Assembly: GCF_001662485.1 (NCBI RefSeq)
Contig: NZ_JMTM01000004.1
Location: 57,802-121,801, forward strand
Length of the DNA: 64,000 nt
Direction of reading: 5' to 3'
Source: Flavobacterium succinicans
Lineage (GTDB): Bacteria > Bacteroidota > Bacteroidia > Flavobacteriales > Flavobacteriaceae
In this document: positions 8,462 to 17,796 of the stretch, piece by piece
How positions within the stretch are numbered: position 1 is the stretch's first letter
Layout of the letters: every line of letters starts with the position of its first letter
Position numbers and translations under genes: made by a program
Notes under the pieces: model-generated
The model's input: only the letters and a program-made list of their open reading frames with translations
Database searches by the model: none
What the model was told of the DNA's origin: nothing

Positions 8462-9277
8462 ATGAAAAAATATACTTCTTTACTTCCAATTCTTGTTTTG
8501 TTGATGGGGAGCTCTTGTGCCACTAATCCGATGACAGGAAAGAAAACATTAAATTTGGTTTCGAATAGCGAATTGTTTCCAGCTTCATTTCAACAATATG
8601 GTCAATTTCTGAAAGAAAATAAAGTAGTTCAAGGAACAGTAGATGCTAAACGAGTGGAAACCATTGGAATAAAAATCAAAGATGCCGCAGAAAAATATTT
8701 AGCCTCAATTGGACAGAATCAATATTTAAAAGAGTATCGTTGGGAATATAAGTTGGTAGAAAGTAAAGATGTAAACGCGTGGTGTTTGCCAGGTGGCAAG
8801 ATTGTTGTTTATACGGGTATTTTACCTGTAACTAAAGATGATGCAGGATTAGCCACCGTTATGGCTCATGAAGTGTCTCATGCGTTAGCTAATCATGGGG
8901 CACAACGTATGAGTGCCGCTAAATTGCAAGGTGTTGGCGCCGTTGGAGTAGCCGTACTTACAGGAGGTCAATCTGCGGAAAGTCAAAGCATGTGGCAACA
9001 ATTATATGGAGTAGGGTCACAAGTAGGTGTAATGTTGCCTTTTAGTCGCGGACATGAGAGTGAAGCTGATAAAATTGGATTAACATTAATGGCGATTGCA
9101 GGATATAATCCACAGGAAGCCATAGCATTTTGGAAGCGAATGGCAGCACAATCGGGAGGGAAATCACAACCTGAATTCATGAGCACACATCCATCTGACG
9201 CCACGAGAGTAGCTAATTTACAAAACCTTATCCCTGAAGCAAAAGCTATTGCAGCTAAATTTGGAAAAGTATATTAA
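8462..9277 (+). CDS. M48-family zinc metalloprotease, lipoprotein
   Basis: A 271-residue secreted lipoprotein. The signal peptide ends in LLMGSSC, with C19 as the lipidation site. The zinc motif is HEVSH (H136, E137, H140), and the third ligand lies in HESEAD (E199). The family, which includes BepA/LoiP and Oma1-type proteases, degrades misfolded outer-membrane proteins; a periplasmic quality-control role is inferred. There is no TPR domain, so it resembles the short LoiP-type members. It is monocistronic with promoter and terminator. Confidence 0.92.
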   Translation: MKKYTSLLPILVLLMGSSCATNPMTGKKTLNLVSNSELFPASFQQYGQFLKENKVVQGTVDAKRVETIGIKIKDAAEKYLASIGQNQYLKEYRWEYKLVESKDVNAWCLPGGKIVVYTGILPVTKDDAGLATVMAHEVSHALANHGAQRMSAAKLQGVGAVGVAVLTGGQSAESQSMWQQLYGVGSQVGVMLPFSRGHESEADKIGLTLMAIAGYNPQEAIAFWKRMAAQSGGKSQPEFMSTHPSDATRVANLQNLIPEAKAIAAKFGKVY

Positions 9278-9306
9278 ACCAAAATTCAATTAGGTTATCG
9301 CATAAT

Positions 9307-9332
9307 GCCAAGCATAGACTTGGCTTTTTTTT
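9307..9332 (+). terminator. rho-independent terminator
   Basis: GCCAAG (9307-9312), loop CATAGA, CTTGGC (9319-9324), then a run of eight T. It terminates the M48 gene. Confidence 0.75.
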
Positions 9333-9412
9333 GCAATTATTTAAAGTGAATTTATTTTTTGAATTCAAGAAAAAAGATACATTTACACAACTAAAATAAG
9401 AACCTATAATTT

Positions 9413-10738
9413 ATGGCAAACTTACCTAAAGGAGATAAAAAATTACTAAATGCTTGGGCATTCTATGATTGGGCAAATTCGGTATATACTTTAACCATTG
9501 CATCGGCGGTTTTTCCAATATTTTATGAGGCTTTGTTTACTGATAAGAGTCATTATATTGACGTTTTTGGAATGCATTTAAAAAACTCAGCTTTGATAAG
9601 TTTTATTACGGCTTTAGCTTTTTTGGTAGTAGCTTTCATGTCTCCTTTGTTATCTGGAATTGCAGATTATGTGGGAAACAAAAAAAGCTTTATGAAGTTT
9701 TTTTGCTACCTAGGTGCACTATCTTGTATGGGATTGTATTGGTTTGATTTAGATGCAATATACTCAGGGTTATTATTTTATTTTTTTGGTTTAATTGGGT
9801 ATTGGGGCAGTCTAGTTTTTTATAATTCCTATTTGCCAGACATTGCTTTTGCAGAACAGCAAGATGCAATAAGCGCCAAAGGCTATTCTATGGGATACAT
9901 TGGTAGTGTGGTTTTATTACTTATCAATTTGGCGATGATTATGAAGCCAAAATGGTTTGGAATCACTGGAGCCGAAGGAGTGGCAGCAATGAAAGCCATG
10001 CGTTATTCATTTGTAATGGTAGGAGTTTGGTGGATACTATTCAGTCAGTATACCTATTATTTTCTACCAAAAGGTGCAAAAAAAACTGGAGAGGAGATCA
10101 TCAAGACAAATCTTATTTTCAATGGATTCAAGGAATTGAAAAAAGTATGGTTCATTTTGAGTGAAAACCTTCCGTTGAAACGCTATTTATATGGTTTTTT
10201 TGTTTCAAGTATGGCGGTTCAAACTGTGATGCTAGTAGCTACTTATTTTGGGGCACAAGAAATTGAATGGAAAGCAAAAGAAGATAGCACTACAGGATTG
10301 ATAATATGCATCTTGTTGATTCAATTGGTAGCTGTTCTAGGTGCTTATTTGACCTCAAAAGCCTCTGAAAAATTCGGAAATATAAAAACGCTAATCGTTA
10401 TTAATAGTATTTGGTTAGTCCTCTGTATAGGTGCTTTTATAATTACACTTCCGATTCAGTTTTATATAATGGCGGTTTTTGTTGGTTTAGTAATGGGAGG
10501 GATTCAGTCTTTATCGCGTTCTACTTATTCTAAATTTTTGCCAGAAACTACAGATACCGCTTCCTTTTTTAGTTTCTATGATGTAGCCGAGAAAATTGGA
10601 ATCGTCATTGGAATGTGTGTGTATGGTATAATCGACCAAGTGACAGGAAGTCCTAGATTTGCCATTGTTTTCTTGGCTTTATTCTTCTTCATCGCGGTGC
10701 TTTTGTTAAAACGAGTGCCTGCAAAAAAAGCGTCTTAA
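9413..10738 (+). CDS. MFS transporter, UMF1/Atg22 family
   Basis: A 441-residue inner-membrane transporter with about 12 predicted hydrophobic segments. The N-terminal WAFYDWANSVY signature is diagnostic of the UMF1 (Atg22-like) branch of the major facilitator superfamily. Eukaryotic Atg22 exports amino acids from the vacuole; bacterial substrates are unknown. It is a single gene. Its stop codon lies inside a hairpin that serves as a terminator shared with the convergent operon. Confidence 0.9.
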   Translation: MANLPKGDKKLLNAWAFYDWANSVYTLTIASAVFPIFYEALFTDKSHYIDVFGMHLKNSALISFITALAFLVVAFMSPLLSGIADYVGNKKSFMKFFCYLGALSCMGLYWFDLDAIYSGLLFYFFGLIGYWGSLVFYNSYLPDIAFAEQQDAISAKGYSMGYIGSVVLLLINLAMIMKPKWFGITGAEGVAAMKAMRYSFVMVGVWWILFSQYTYYFLPKGAKKTGEEIIKTNLIFNGFKELKKVWFILSENLPLKRYLYGFFVSSMAVQTVMLVATYFGAQEIEWKAKEDSTTGLIICILLIQLVAVLGAYLTSKASEKFGNIKTLIVINSIWLVLCIGAFIITLPIQFYIMAVFVGLVMGGIQSLSRSTYSKFLPETTDTASFFSFYDVAEKIGIVIGMCVYGIIDQVTGSPRFAIVFLALFFFIAVLLLKRVPAKKAS

Positions 10739-10752
10739 ATAAAGACGCTTTT
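10726..10752. terminator. bidirectional terminator between convergent genes
   Basis: AAAAGCGTCTT (10726-10736) pairs with AAGACGCTTTT (10742-10752) around a 5-nt loop. T runs follow on either strand. The stem includes the last codons and stop of the MFS gene and can also end the minus-strand sigma operon (10773). Confidence 0.75.
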
Positions 10753-10772
10753 GGTTACTAAAAAAAAAATAA

Positions 10773-11507
10773 TTATCCTTTAGAAATCTCACCTGAGCCA
10801 TTCACTTTGGTGTCTTTTTTAGTTGGATTTCCATAATACACAATATCTCCGGAACCCGACACACGCGCATATAAGCTTTCGGAACAACTTACTTTAGTGT
10901 CACCAGAACCTGAAATGCTAACACTTACTGTTTTTGATTTTAAATCAGAAGCATTGATGTCTCCTGAACCTGAAATACTGCTAGAGAAGTCATCGGCAGT
11001 TCCGCTTAAAACGATGTCTCCTGAACCGCTTAAGCTCATATTGAATTTTTGAGCATCTACCGCCAATTTTAAATCACCAGAACCCGAAAGTTTTGCGTCA
11101 AATGCATCTGTTTTGATTACATCTTTACTTACAATATCGCCTGAACCGCTCAATACCAAACCATTAATGGATTCAAAAGGAATGGTAATATGTACTGATT
11201 TTCCTGGGGATAGTTTAAAATTGTATCCTTTCTCAGTTCCAATTTTTAAGACATTATCGACCACTTCTACATCAATATAATCTAAAATATTTTGTTCTCC
11301 TTTGATGGTGATGCTACCTTCTTTTCCAGATACCAAATCCACATCAAAAAAACCAGAAACTTTTATGGATGCATAACTTGTTGTAGTTCGGGTTTCTGTA
11401 ATCACATTCCCGTTGCCTTTAATTTGTTTTCCCATATTCCATTGTCCATAAGACAAGAAAGAGCTAAAAGTGAGTACTAAAACACTCGCAATCGATAGGT
11501 TTTTCAT
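10773..11507 (-). CDS. head GIN domain protein (DUF2807)
   Basis: A 244-residue exported protein: a signal peptide (about 1-22, ending LSYGQ), then the DUF2807 putative auto-transporter adhesin head GIN beta-solenoid. At least six repeats of the form SGSGD(I/L) recur about every 20 residues from residue 110 on, ending in NGSGEISKG. It is the last gene of the ECF sigma / anti-sigma / 353-residue protein operon (19 nt downstream), so it is probably an envelope product of that regulon. Function is unknown beyond the family name. Confidence 0.85.
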   Translation of the reverse strand: MKNLSIASVLVLTFSSFLSYGQWNMGKQIKGNGNVITETRTTTSYASIKVSGFFDVDLVSGKEGSITIKGEQNILDYIDVEVVDNVLKIGTEKGYNFKLSPGKSVHITIPFESINGLVLSGSGDIVSKDVIKTDAFDAKLSGSGDLKLAVDAQKFNMSLSGSGDIVLSGTADDFSSSISGSGDINASDLKSKTVSVSISGSGDTKVSCSESLYARVSGSGDIVYYGNPTKKDTKVNGSGEISKG

Positions 11508-11525
11508 AGGTGTTGTTTTTTATAG

Positions 11526-12587
11526 TTATAGTTTTTTGGTTAAGGTAACATTTCCGTATTCAGAGGTAACTACGAAGGTGTTTACTCCTTTTTTCTTGTA
11601 ATAGCCGCTATAAGATTTAGTGTAATTGGTTTCAGCTTTGTTTAAGAATTCAAAATCACTATCGTATTTGAAGTCGGCGTAGCGGAGCGTTACATCAAAA
11701 TCGAAAGCATAATTGGGGCTAAAACCTACTTTTACTCCTGTATAACCAGCATTGATTGTAATCGAATTGGCTTTGGCTTGCACTAACCCAACGTCTATAC
11801 TGCTGTATTTGGTTTGTAATTTGAGCTGATTGTTTAACGTTCCCACTTTAATGGTCAAATAGTTCCCGATTCCTTCAAGCGAATTCACTTCTTTGATTTT
11901 CACCGTTCCATATTTGCTGGTGTATTTTACATCGCCAGCATCGCCGATCGTAGTATCTGTATAGTCAGAAATTAAATCTATTTTTGAGAGGGCATCAATA
12001 CTAAGTCCGGAATAGCGCCCAGTGATGTAGCCATTTTTTAAATAAGAAATGCTGGAGTTGGAGCAGTATTCTATGGTGATATTGTTTTTAGCACTATTCA
12101 ATCTACCCATAGTAATTTTTCCATATTTGCAAAGGATGTTTGTTGGAGCATTCAAATCGGTAGTGGAGATATTCCCATATTTATTGTCAATCGTTACGCT
12201 ACCATTTTTCGGAATTTTAATTACATAATTGATTTCAAAACTGTTGTTTCTTCCTTTAGAGCGGTAATTATTGTTTTCAATCTGAGTTTTTGCCGTGACC
12301 AATGATTTCAAGGCATTGATATCAATGGTAATGTCGTTTAAGCGTTGATTCACCCAGTTTTCGCTGTCCCCACTTACTTTTATTAAAATATCAAGTTCAA
12401 TCTTTTCTTCATCCCAAGTCGTTACGAACACCGTTCCGTAAGAATTGGTAATATCAATTCCTGCGTCAGCGTTGACAATAAAGGCTTTTTTGATGTTTTT
12501 TTGCTTTGAAATTATAGCATCGTCATTCGCAAAACCAAGTATCGGAAATAGCAAAAATACAATGATAGTTTTATAGAGTTTTTTCAT
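11526..12587 (-). CDS. exported beta-solenoid-like protein of sigma operon
   Basis: A 353-residue protein with signal peptide MKKLYKTIIVFLLFPILGFA. The mature part repeatedly shows short strands with YG, such as SYGTVFVT, DNKYGNIS, CKYGKITM, SKYGTVKI and SEYGNVTL, like DUF4097/GIN-type beta-solenoids. I use ATG 12587, which overlaps the putative anti-sigma gene by 17 nt; an upstream ATG at 12620 would put extra residues before the signal peptide. Envelope or surface location is inferred. Function is unknown. Confidence 0.78.
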   Translation of the reverse strand: MKKLYKTIIVFLLFPILGFANDDAIISKQKNIKKAFIVNADAGIDITNSYGTVFVTTWDEEKIELDILIKVSGDSENWVNQRLNDITIDINALKSLVTAKTQIENNNYRSKGRNNSFEINYVIKIPKNGSVTIDNKYGNISTTDLNAPTNILCKYGKITMGRLNSAKNNITIEYCSNSSISYLKNGYITGRYSGLSIDALSKIDLISDYTDTTIGDAGDVKYTSKYGTVKIKEVNSLEGIGNYLTIKVGTLNNQLKLQTKYSSIDVGLVQAKANSITINAGYTGVKVGFSPNYAFDFDVTLRYADFKYDSDFEFLNKAETNYTKSYSGYYKKKGVNTFVVTSEYGNVTLTKKL

Positions 12588-13116
12588 CGTTTTGAGTATT
12601 AAGTTGTTCTGTTGCTTCAATTTGAGTCAATACATTTTGCAAGAATGAAATTCGAGTTTGTAAATTACTAATCATGGCATAAATAATTTGTTTGTTTTCT
12701 CCATTAGTAGCAATTTCATTGATAATTTTTTGATAATCATTATCCAAAATTTTCATTTGTTGCAAGGCATCAGCAATTATTTTTTGATTGCGTGGCGAAT
12801 TTTTCTCCTTTAATTTATTCAATTCATGTTTGATCAAAACTGTAAAAATGGAATCCGTTTGTTTGGTTTCTTTTGAAGCAAAAGTGAGCTTGTTCGTTTT
12901 TGCCTCAGGTTTGAAAAAGAACGACAAACTAAACATCACTAGCAAAGTGGCAGCAATGGCAATAGTGGTGTATAGATTCCTTTTCTTTCTTTTGATGCTT
13001 GTGTTTTCTAGCTTGTTCAAAAATCGACTCTCATGATTGTTGGGCATCGCTAAAACATCCCAATCTGAGTCGAATTTTGCAAATAATTGGTCTAATTTTT
13101 CCTCTTCATTGCTCAT
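12571..13116 (-). CDS. putative anti-sigma factor (membrane)
   Basis: A 181-residue protein with a cytoplasmic N-terminus (about 1-55), one membrane segment (NLYTTIAIAATLLVMFSLSFFF) and an outer, helical C-terminal part. ATG 13116 is chosen because it overlaps the sigma factor stop as ATGA, which is classic translational coupling; longer starts (13125, 13173) would lie within the sigma gene. Position and topology fit an anti-sigma factor, though the zinc-binding HxxxCxxC of ZAS-type anti-sigmas is not seen, so this is inference. Confidence 0.7.
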   Translation of the reverse strand: MSNEEEKLDQLFAKFDSDWDVLAMPNNHESRFLNKLENTSIKRKKRNLYTTIAIAATLLVMFSLSFFFKPEAKTNKLTFASKETKQTDSIFTVLIKHELNKLKEKNSPRNQKIIADALQQMKILDNDYQKIINEIATNGENKQIIYAMISNLQTRISFLQNVLTQIEATEQLNTQNDEKTL

Positions 13117-13667
13117 ATTTCGCATAATTTGTTTCTTAAACTTTCCTTCGCTCTGCTCAAAGTCGTTCTGCAATTTGCATAACTTATTTTTAGGATTTCG
13201 CTAATCTCTTCTTGATCGTAACCTTCGATGTAAAACAAAGTCAAAACTGTACTGTAACTGGTTTTCAATGACTGTAAAGCACTCAAAACCTCTTTTATTT
13301 TTATCTCATCAAAGTTGACAACTTCAGTAAATTCAGCCTCTTTATCTTCAATTTTGTAAAGGTTTTTTTCAAAATCATCTGCTTTTAGCTTATTGTTTTT
13401 TTTGCAAAAATCAATGCTGTAATTAATAACGATTCGTTTTAGCCACGCGCCAAAAGCCACTTCTTTTTTGTAAGAGTCAATTTTGGTAAACGCCTTCAAA
13501 AAACTCTCTTGCATCACATCTTCTGCAAAATGCTCATCTTTCACCATACGAAAAGCCACATTGTACATTGCCTTACAATACCTATTGTAGACTTCAAATT
13601 GAGCCTTTTGGTTTTGTTGTTGGCAGAGTGTAACCAATTCTTCGATATGTAATTGTTGATAGGACAA
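13113..13667 (-). CDS. ECF-type RNA polymerase sigma factor
   Basis: A 184-residue sigma-70 family ECF factor. Region 2 includes YNVAFRMVKDEHFAEDVMQESFLKAF (about 35-60), where the DVMQESF pattern is typical of region 2.2; region 4 includes YIEGYDQEEISEILKISYANCRTTLSRAKE (about 147-176), a helix-turn-helix for -35 recognition. It heads a four-gene minus-strand operon with an anti-sigma-like gene and two exported beta-rich proteins, suggesting an envelope-directed regulon that may include its own operon. Confidence 0.92.
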   Translation of the reverse strand: MSYQQLHIEELVTLCQQQNQKAQFEVYNRYCKAMYNVAFRMVKDEHFAEDVMQESFLKAFTKIDSYKKEVAFGAWLKRIVINYSIDFCKKNNKLKADDFEKNLYKIEDKEAEFTEVVNFDEIKIKEVLSALQSLKTSYSTVLTLFYIEGYDQEEISEILKISYANCRTTLSRAKESLRNKLCEI

Positions 13668-13807
13668 GTAGCTATTGATCGTTTTAATGAAAGACGTTTC
13701 TTTTTTGGCAGTGTTACAGTTTTTGAAAAAAAAAATAAATTTAAAGGTATCAAAATAAAGTTATTTAGGACGAAAAGGTTCATTTTCAATCTCTTTCTTT
13801 TCTTTTG

Positions 13808-13911
13808 GAGCAGAAAGATTTGGCTTTTTTGTAGACATAGTCCCGCTGTTCGTTCTATCTTTGCCTTTTTAAAGGAAAAAGGCAAAGGATGCCACTACCA
13901 TCGGGGCTAGC
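13808..13911 (+). repeat. dispersed palindromic repeat, copy 1
   Basis: About 100 bp with outer arms TAGTCCCG/CGGGGCTA (G-T pair allowed) and an inner perfect stem TTTGCCTTTTT / AAAAAGGCAAA followed by GGAT. It is related to copies at 20057-20154 (inverted) and 38144-38246. The rest of the 13668-14122 gap, between the sigma factor and lon, holds no convincing gene; only the lon promoter -7 at 14070 is recognised. Confidence 0.85.
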
Positions 13912-14069
13912 AGTAAGTATTGTTGCTCTTTTGCCAGCAAACCATAAAATATACCTTGCTCTTTTTCGTTTTAAAAGCTCTGGCACAAAGATTGTCTTTG
14001 TTAGCTTGAATTCTACTTCGCTTCAGGGTATAAGTATTGAATTCCAGACAAATAAAAAGTATAAAACAT

Positions 14070-14077
14070 TAACTTTG
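14070..14077 (+). promoter_or_regulatory. -7 element of lon
   Basis: TAACTTTG matches TAnnTTTG and ends 45 nt before the lon ATG. No good -33 is visible, which may point to an activator or an alternative sigma. Confidence 0.5.
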
Positions 14078-14122
14078 CATCAAATGAGTTTTCATTTAAT
14101 GACAAAATGACTTAATAACGAT

Positions 14123-16576
14123 ATGTCAAACCACAAAATACTTACAATTGACAACTTGTCACTTCAAGAATTTGATTCCGAATCAGATTTAATTCCGCTA
14201 TTAACTCGTGAAGACGAGGAGGAAATGAATAATGAAACTTTGCCAGAAACCTTACCAATTTTGCCGTTGCGTAACACAGTGTTGTTTCCAGGTGTGGTGA
14301 TTCCAATTTCAGCCGGAAGAGATAAATCCATAAAACTAATCAATGATGCCAATGCTTCAGGAAAAGTAATTGGAGTAGTCGCTCAAATCAACGAAGAAGA
14401 CGAAGATCCTACCAAAAACGACATCAATAAAATTGGTACCGTTGCCCGAATTCTGCGAGTGCTCAAAATGCCTGATGGAAATGTTACGGTAATTTTACAA
14501 GGAAAAAAACGTTTCGAAATTGACGAAGTAGTTTCTGAAGACCCTTATATCACCGCTACTATCAAAGAAGTTTCTGAAAAAAGGCCTCGTAAAAACGATA
14601 CCGAATTTTCTGCAATTATTGATTCCATCAAAGAGTTAGCAATCAAGATTATTCAAGAAAGTCCAAATATTCCGACCGAAGCGACTTTTGCTATCAAAAA
14701 CATCGAAAGTCAATCGTTTTTGGTGAATTTTGTGTCTTCCAATATGAATCTTTCAGTTAAAGAAAAACAAAATTTATTAGCTATCAATGGCTTAAAAGAT
14801 CGCGCGCTAGAAACCTTGCGTTTCATGAATGTCGAATTGCAAAAGCTAGAGCTAAAAAATGATATTCAATCCAAAGTTCGTTTTGATTTAGACCAACAAC
14901 AAAGAGAATATTTCTTGCACCAGCAAATGAAAACCATCCAAGAAGAATTGGGAGGCGTTTCGCAGGAGGAAGAAATCGACGAAATGAGTCAGAAAGCCAA
15001 AACCAAAAAATGGGACGAAAAAACGCAACAACACTTCGAAAAAGAGTTGTCCAAAATGCGTAGAATGAATCCTCAGGCTCCAGATTTTGGAATTCAGAGA
15101 AATTATTTGGAGTTATTTTTAGAATTGCCTTGGGGCGAATTTTCAAAAGATAATTTTGATTTAAAACACGCTCAAAAAGTATTAGACAAAGATCATTTTG
15201 GTTTAGAAGATGTTAAAAAACGAATGATTGAACACTTGGCTGTGCTTAAATTAAGAAACGATATGAAGTCTCCAATTATTTGTTTGACTGGACCTCCGGG
15301 TGTGGGAAAAACATCTATTGGTCGTTCAGTTGCAGAGGCTTTGGGAAGAGAATATGTTCGTATTTCTTTGGGCGGTTTGCGTGATGAAGCGGAGATTCGC
15401 GGGCATCGTAAAACGTATATCGGAGCTATGCCAGGCCGAATCATTCAAAGCTTAAAAAAAGCAGGTACTTCTAATCCAGTTTTTGTTTTAGATGAAATCG
15501 ATAAATTGTCAAGTAGTCATAATGGAGATCCTTCTTCAGCTTTGTTAGAAGTATTGGATCCAGAGCAAAACAACGCTTTTTATGATAACTTCCTAGAAAT
15601 GGGGTACGATTTGTCTAAAGTAATGTTTATTGCGACTTCAAATACGATGTCGACCATACAGCCAGCCTTAAAAGATCGTATGGAAGTAATCAAGATGTCG
15701 GGCTATACCATTGAGGAAAAGGTTGAAATTGCGAAAAAACATTTATTTGCCAAACAACTAGAAGCCCATGGTTTGACTGCGAAAGATTTGACTATTGGAA
15801 AAAAACAACTAGAAAAAATCATAGAAGGGTACACAAGAGAATCTGGTGTTCGTGGTTTGGAGAATAAAATTGCTCAAATCGTTCGAAATGCAGCAAAATC
15901 GGTTGCAATGGAGGAGGAGTACAACAAAAAAGTAACCGACGAAGATATTGTAAAAGTATTAGGCGTGCCAAGATTGGAGCGCGATAAATACGAAACCAAT
16001 GATGTGGCTGGGGTAGTGACAGGTTTGGCTTGGACAAGTGTTGGTGGGGATATTTTATTTATAGAATCACTTATTTCTCCAGGGAAAGGCACAATGACCA
16101 TTACAGGGAATTTAGGGAATGTTATGAAAGAATCCGCTACGATTGCCTTAGAATATATCAAAGCCAATGCTGAATTACTAGGCTTGAATCCTGAGGTGAT
16201 TTCGAAGTACAACATTCACCTTCACGTTCCTGAAGGAGCTACTCCAAAAGATGGTCCAAGTGCCGGTATTGCAATGTTGACTTCTTTGGTTTCTTTATTT
16301 ACGCAAAAGCGAGTGAAGAAAAACTTAGCTATGACTGGGGAAATTACCTTACGTGGTAAAGTGTTGCCTGTTGGTGGGATAAAAGAAAAAATATTAGCTG
16401 CCAAAAGAGCCAATATCAAAGAAATTATCCTTTGTCACGAAAATCAAAGCGATATTGATGAGATTAAGCCTGAATATTTAGAAGGTTTAACGTTTCATTA
16501 TGTAAAAGAAATGAGTGAAGTTTTGGCGATTGCCATTACGAATCAAAAAGTTAAAAACGCAAAAGATTTAAAATAA
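14123..16576 (+). CDS. lon: ATP-dependent endopeptidase La (Lon)
   Basis: An 817-residue cytoplasmic AAA+ protease that degrades misfolded and regulatory proteins. It has an N-terminal LON substrate-binding domain (PETLPILPLRNTVLFPG, about 40-250), a coiled region, an AAA+ module with Walker A GPPGVGKT (390-397) and Walker B VFVLDEIDK (about 454-462), and a C-terminal protease with catalytic S713 (KDGPSAG) and a lysine near 756 (VGGIKEK). Length is typical for Bacteroidetes Lon. It is monocistronic with its own terminator. Confidence 0.97.
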   Translation: MSNHKILTIDNLSLQEFDSESDLIPLLTREDEEEMNNETLPETLPILPLRNTVLFPGVVIPISAGRDKSIKLINDANASGKVIGVVAQINEEDEDPTKNDINKIGTVARILRVLKMPDGNVTVILQGKKRFEIDEVVSEDPYITATIKEVSEKRPRKNDTEFSAIIDSIKELAIKIIQESPNIPTEATFAIKNIESQSFLVNFVSSNMNLSVKEKQNLLAINGLKDRALETLRFMNVELQKLELKNDIQSKVRFDLDQQQREYFLHQQMKTIQEELGGVSQEEEIDEMSQKAKTKKWDEKTQQHFEKELSKMRRMNPQAPDFGIQRNYLELFLELPWGEFSKDNFDLKHAQKVLDKDHFGLEDVKKRMIEHLAVLKLRNDMKSPIICLTGPPGVGKTSIGRSVAEALGREYVRISLGGLRDEAEIRGHRKTYIGAMPGRIIQSLKKAGTSNPVFVLDEIDKLSSSHNGDPSSALLEVLDPEQNNAFYDNFLEMGYDLSKVMFIATSNTMSTIQPALKDRMEVIKMSGYTIEEKVEIAKKHLFAKQLEAHGLTAKDLTIGKKQLEKIIEGYTRESGVRGLENKIAQIVRNAAKSVAMEEEYNKKVTDEDIVKVLGVPRLERDKYETNDVAGVVTGLAWTSVGGDILFIESLISPGKGTMTITGNLGNVMKESATIALEYIKANAELLGLNPEVISKYNIHLHVPEGATPKDGPSAGIAMLTSLVSLFTQKRVKKNLAMTGEITLRGKVLPVGGIKEKILAAKRANIKEIILCHENQSDIDEIKPEYLEGLTFHYVKEMSEVLAIAITNQKVKNAKDLK

Positions 16577-16595
16577 AGGGAAGTCTTACTAGTTG

Positions 16596-16646
16596 TTCCA
16601 AATTTCGGCTATTTTTCAAGTTCGGAATTTGGAATTTCTTTTTTTA
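16596..16646 (+). terminator. rho-independent terminator after lon
   Basis: TTCCAAATTTCG (16596-16607) pairs with CGGAATTTGGAA (16623-16634) with one G-U pair, followed by a T-rich tract. Confidence 0.75.
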
Positions 16647-16722
16647 TACGGGAAACCATGTTTTTACTAGATATAATTTTATCTTCGTTTTATCGTTCTA
16701 GTTAATCAATAAAAACACCGTC

Positions 16723-17748
16723 TTGAGGGGATTCAAAAAGCTTTTAGTTGTACTCATAATTTTACTTTGTTTGCCTGTTTTTGGGCAAATAGGAGGAAGG
16801 TATACCTATCAGTTTTTGAATTTGGTTACTTCTCCACGTCAAGCTGCTTTGGGTGGAAAAACAGTAACGATTTATGACGAGGATGTCAATCAAGCGCATT
16901 TTAATCCAGCTTCGATTAATCCAGAAATGCATAATCAATTGGCGCTGAATTACGGGAGTTATTTCGGAGAAGTGAGTTATGGTACCGCCTCCTATGCTTA
17001 TACTTACGACCAGCATTTGCAAACGTTTCAAGCGGGTATCAATTATATCAATTACGGGAAATTTGAAGGCTATGACGAAAATGGTCAAGCTACCAACTCT
17101 TTTACCGGAAGCGAAGTGGCGGTTTCGTTGGGCTATGCTTATAATGTGCCTTTTACAAATTTACATCTTGGTGTCAATGCTAAAGTGATTTCTTCTGTTC
17201 TAGAAAACTATAATTCATTAGGGGGCGCGCTGGATATAGGTGCGGTTTATAGAGATGAGCGCAATGATGTGAATTGGGCTTTGGTGATTCGGAATATTGG
17301 AACACAATTTATTACTTATTCAGGAGTTCGTGAAAAATTACCTTTAGAAGTAATGATTGGTGTTTCGCAAGAATTAGACAATGTCCCTATTCGATGGCAT
17401 CTGACCTTGGAGAATTTACAGCAATGGAATATTGCTTTTTCCAATCCCGTGCGTGGAGAAACAGCCATTGATGGAAGCCAAACCGAAGAGAAAGTTTCTT
17501 TTGTAAATAATGCGTTGCGCCACGTTATTTTTGGAGTTGAATTGTTTCCCAAAAGAGCTTTTAATGTTAGATTGGGGTATAATTTTCGTCGTGGCGAAGA
17601 ATTGCGTGTAGTGGATAAACGTCATTTCTCTGGAATTTCTGTTGGTTTTGGTTTGAAAATGAATCGATTAAAATTCAATTACTCCTATTCTAGATATACT
17701 TTGGCAGCCAATACAAGTTTGTTTGGTTTGACCTTGAACTTGCAATAA
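16723..17748 (+). CDS. porQ: type IX secretion system protein PorQ
   Basis: A 341-residue outer-membrane beta-barrel protein of the T9SS. A signal peptide (ending LCLPVFGQ) precedes GGRYTYQFLNLVTSPRQAALGG, the start of the PorV/PorQ (FadL-like) barrel. PorQ partners with PorZ and PorV in anchoring T9SS cargo. The start is TTG at 16723, since no ATG or GTG lies suitably upstream. It directly precedes cmk, an order I recall from other Flavobacteriaceae. The other core T9SS genes are outside the window apart from the PorP/SprF homologue at 24977. Confidence 0.9.
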   Translation: MRGFKKLLVVLIILLCLPVFGQIGGRYTYQFLNLVTSPRQAALGGKTVTIYDEDVNQAHFNPASINPEMHNQLALNYGSYFGEVSYGTASYAYTYDQHLQTFQAGINYINYGKFEGYDENGQATNSFTGSEVAVSLGYAYNVPFTNLHLGVNAKVISSVLENYNSLGGALDIGAVYRDERNDVNWALVIRNIGTQFITYSGVREKLPLEVMIGVSQELDNVPIRWHLTLENLQQWNIAFSNPVRGETAIDGSQTEEKVSFVNNALRHVIFGVELFPKRAFNVRLGYNFRRGEELRVVDKRHFSGISVGFGLKMNRLKFNYSYSRYTLAANTSLFGLTLNLQ

Positions 17749-17764
17749 GAGTTTACTAACTTTG
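17734..17764 (+). promoter_or_regulatory. promoter of cmk
   Basis: TTG (17734-17736), a 20-nt spacer and TAACTTTG (17757-17764). The -33 part lies within the end of porQ. Confidence 0.6.
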
Positions 17765-17796
17765 TGCTTTTATTTAAAAATCAGTAATCATTTTCT

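Noticed and set aside
13653..14110. Two plus-strand frames in the sigma-lon gap
   Set aside because: They cross the palindromic repeat and have no family or signal; the region is better explained by the repeat and the lon promoter.
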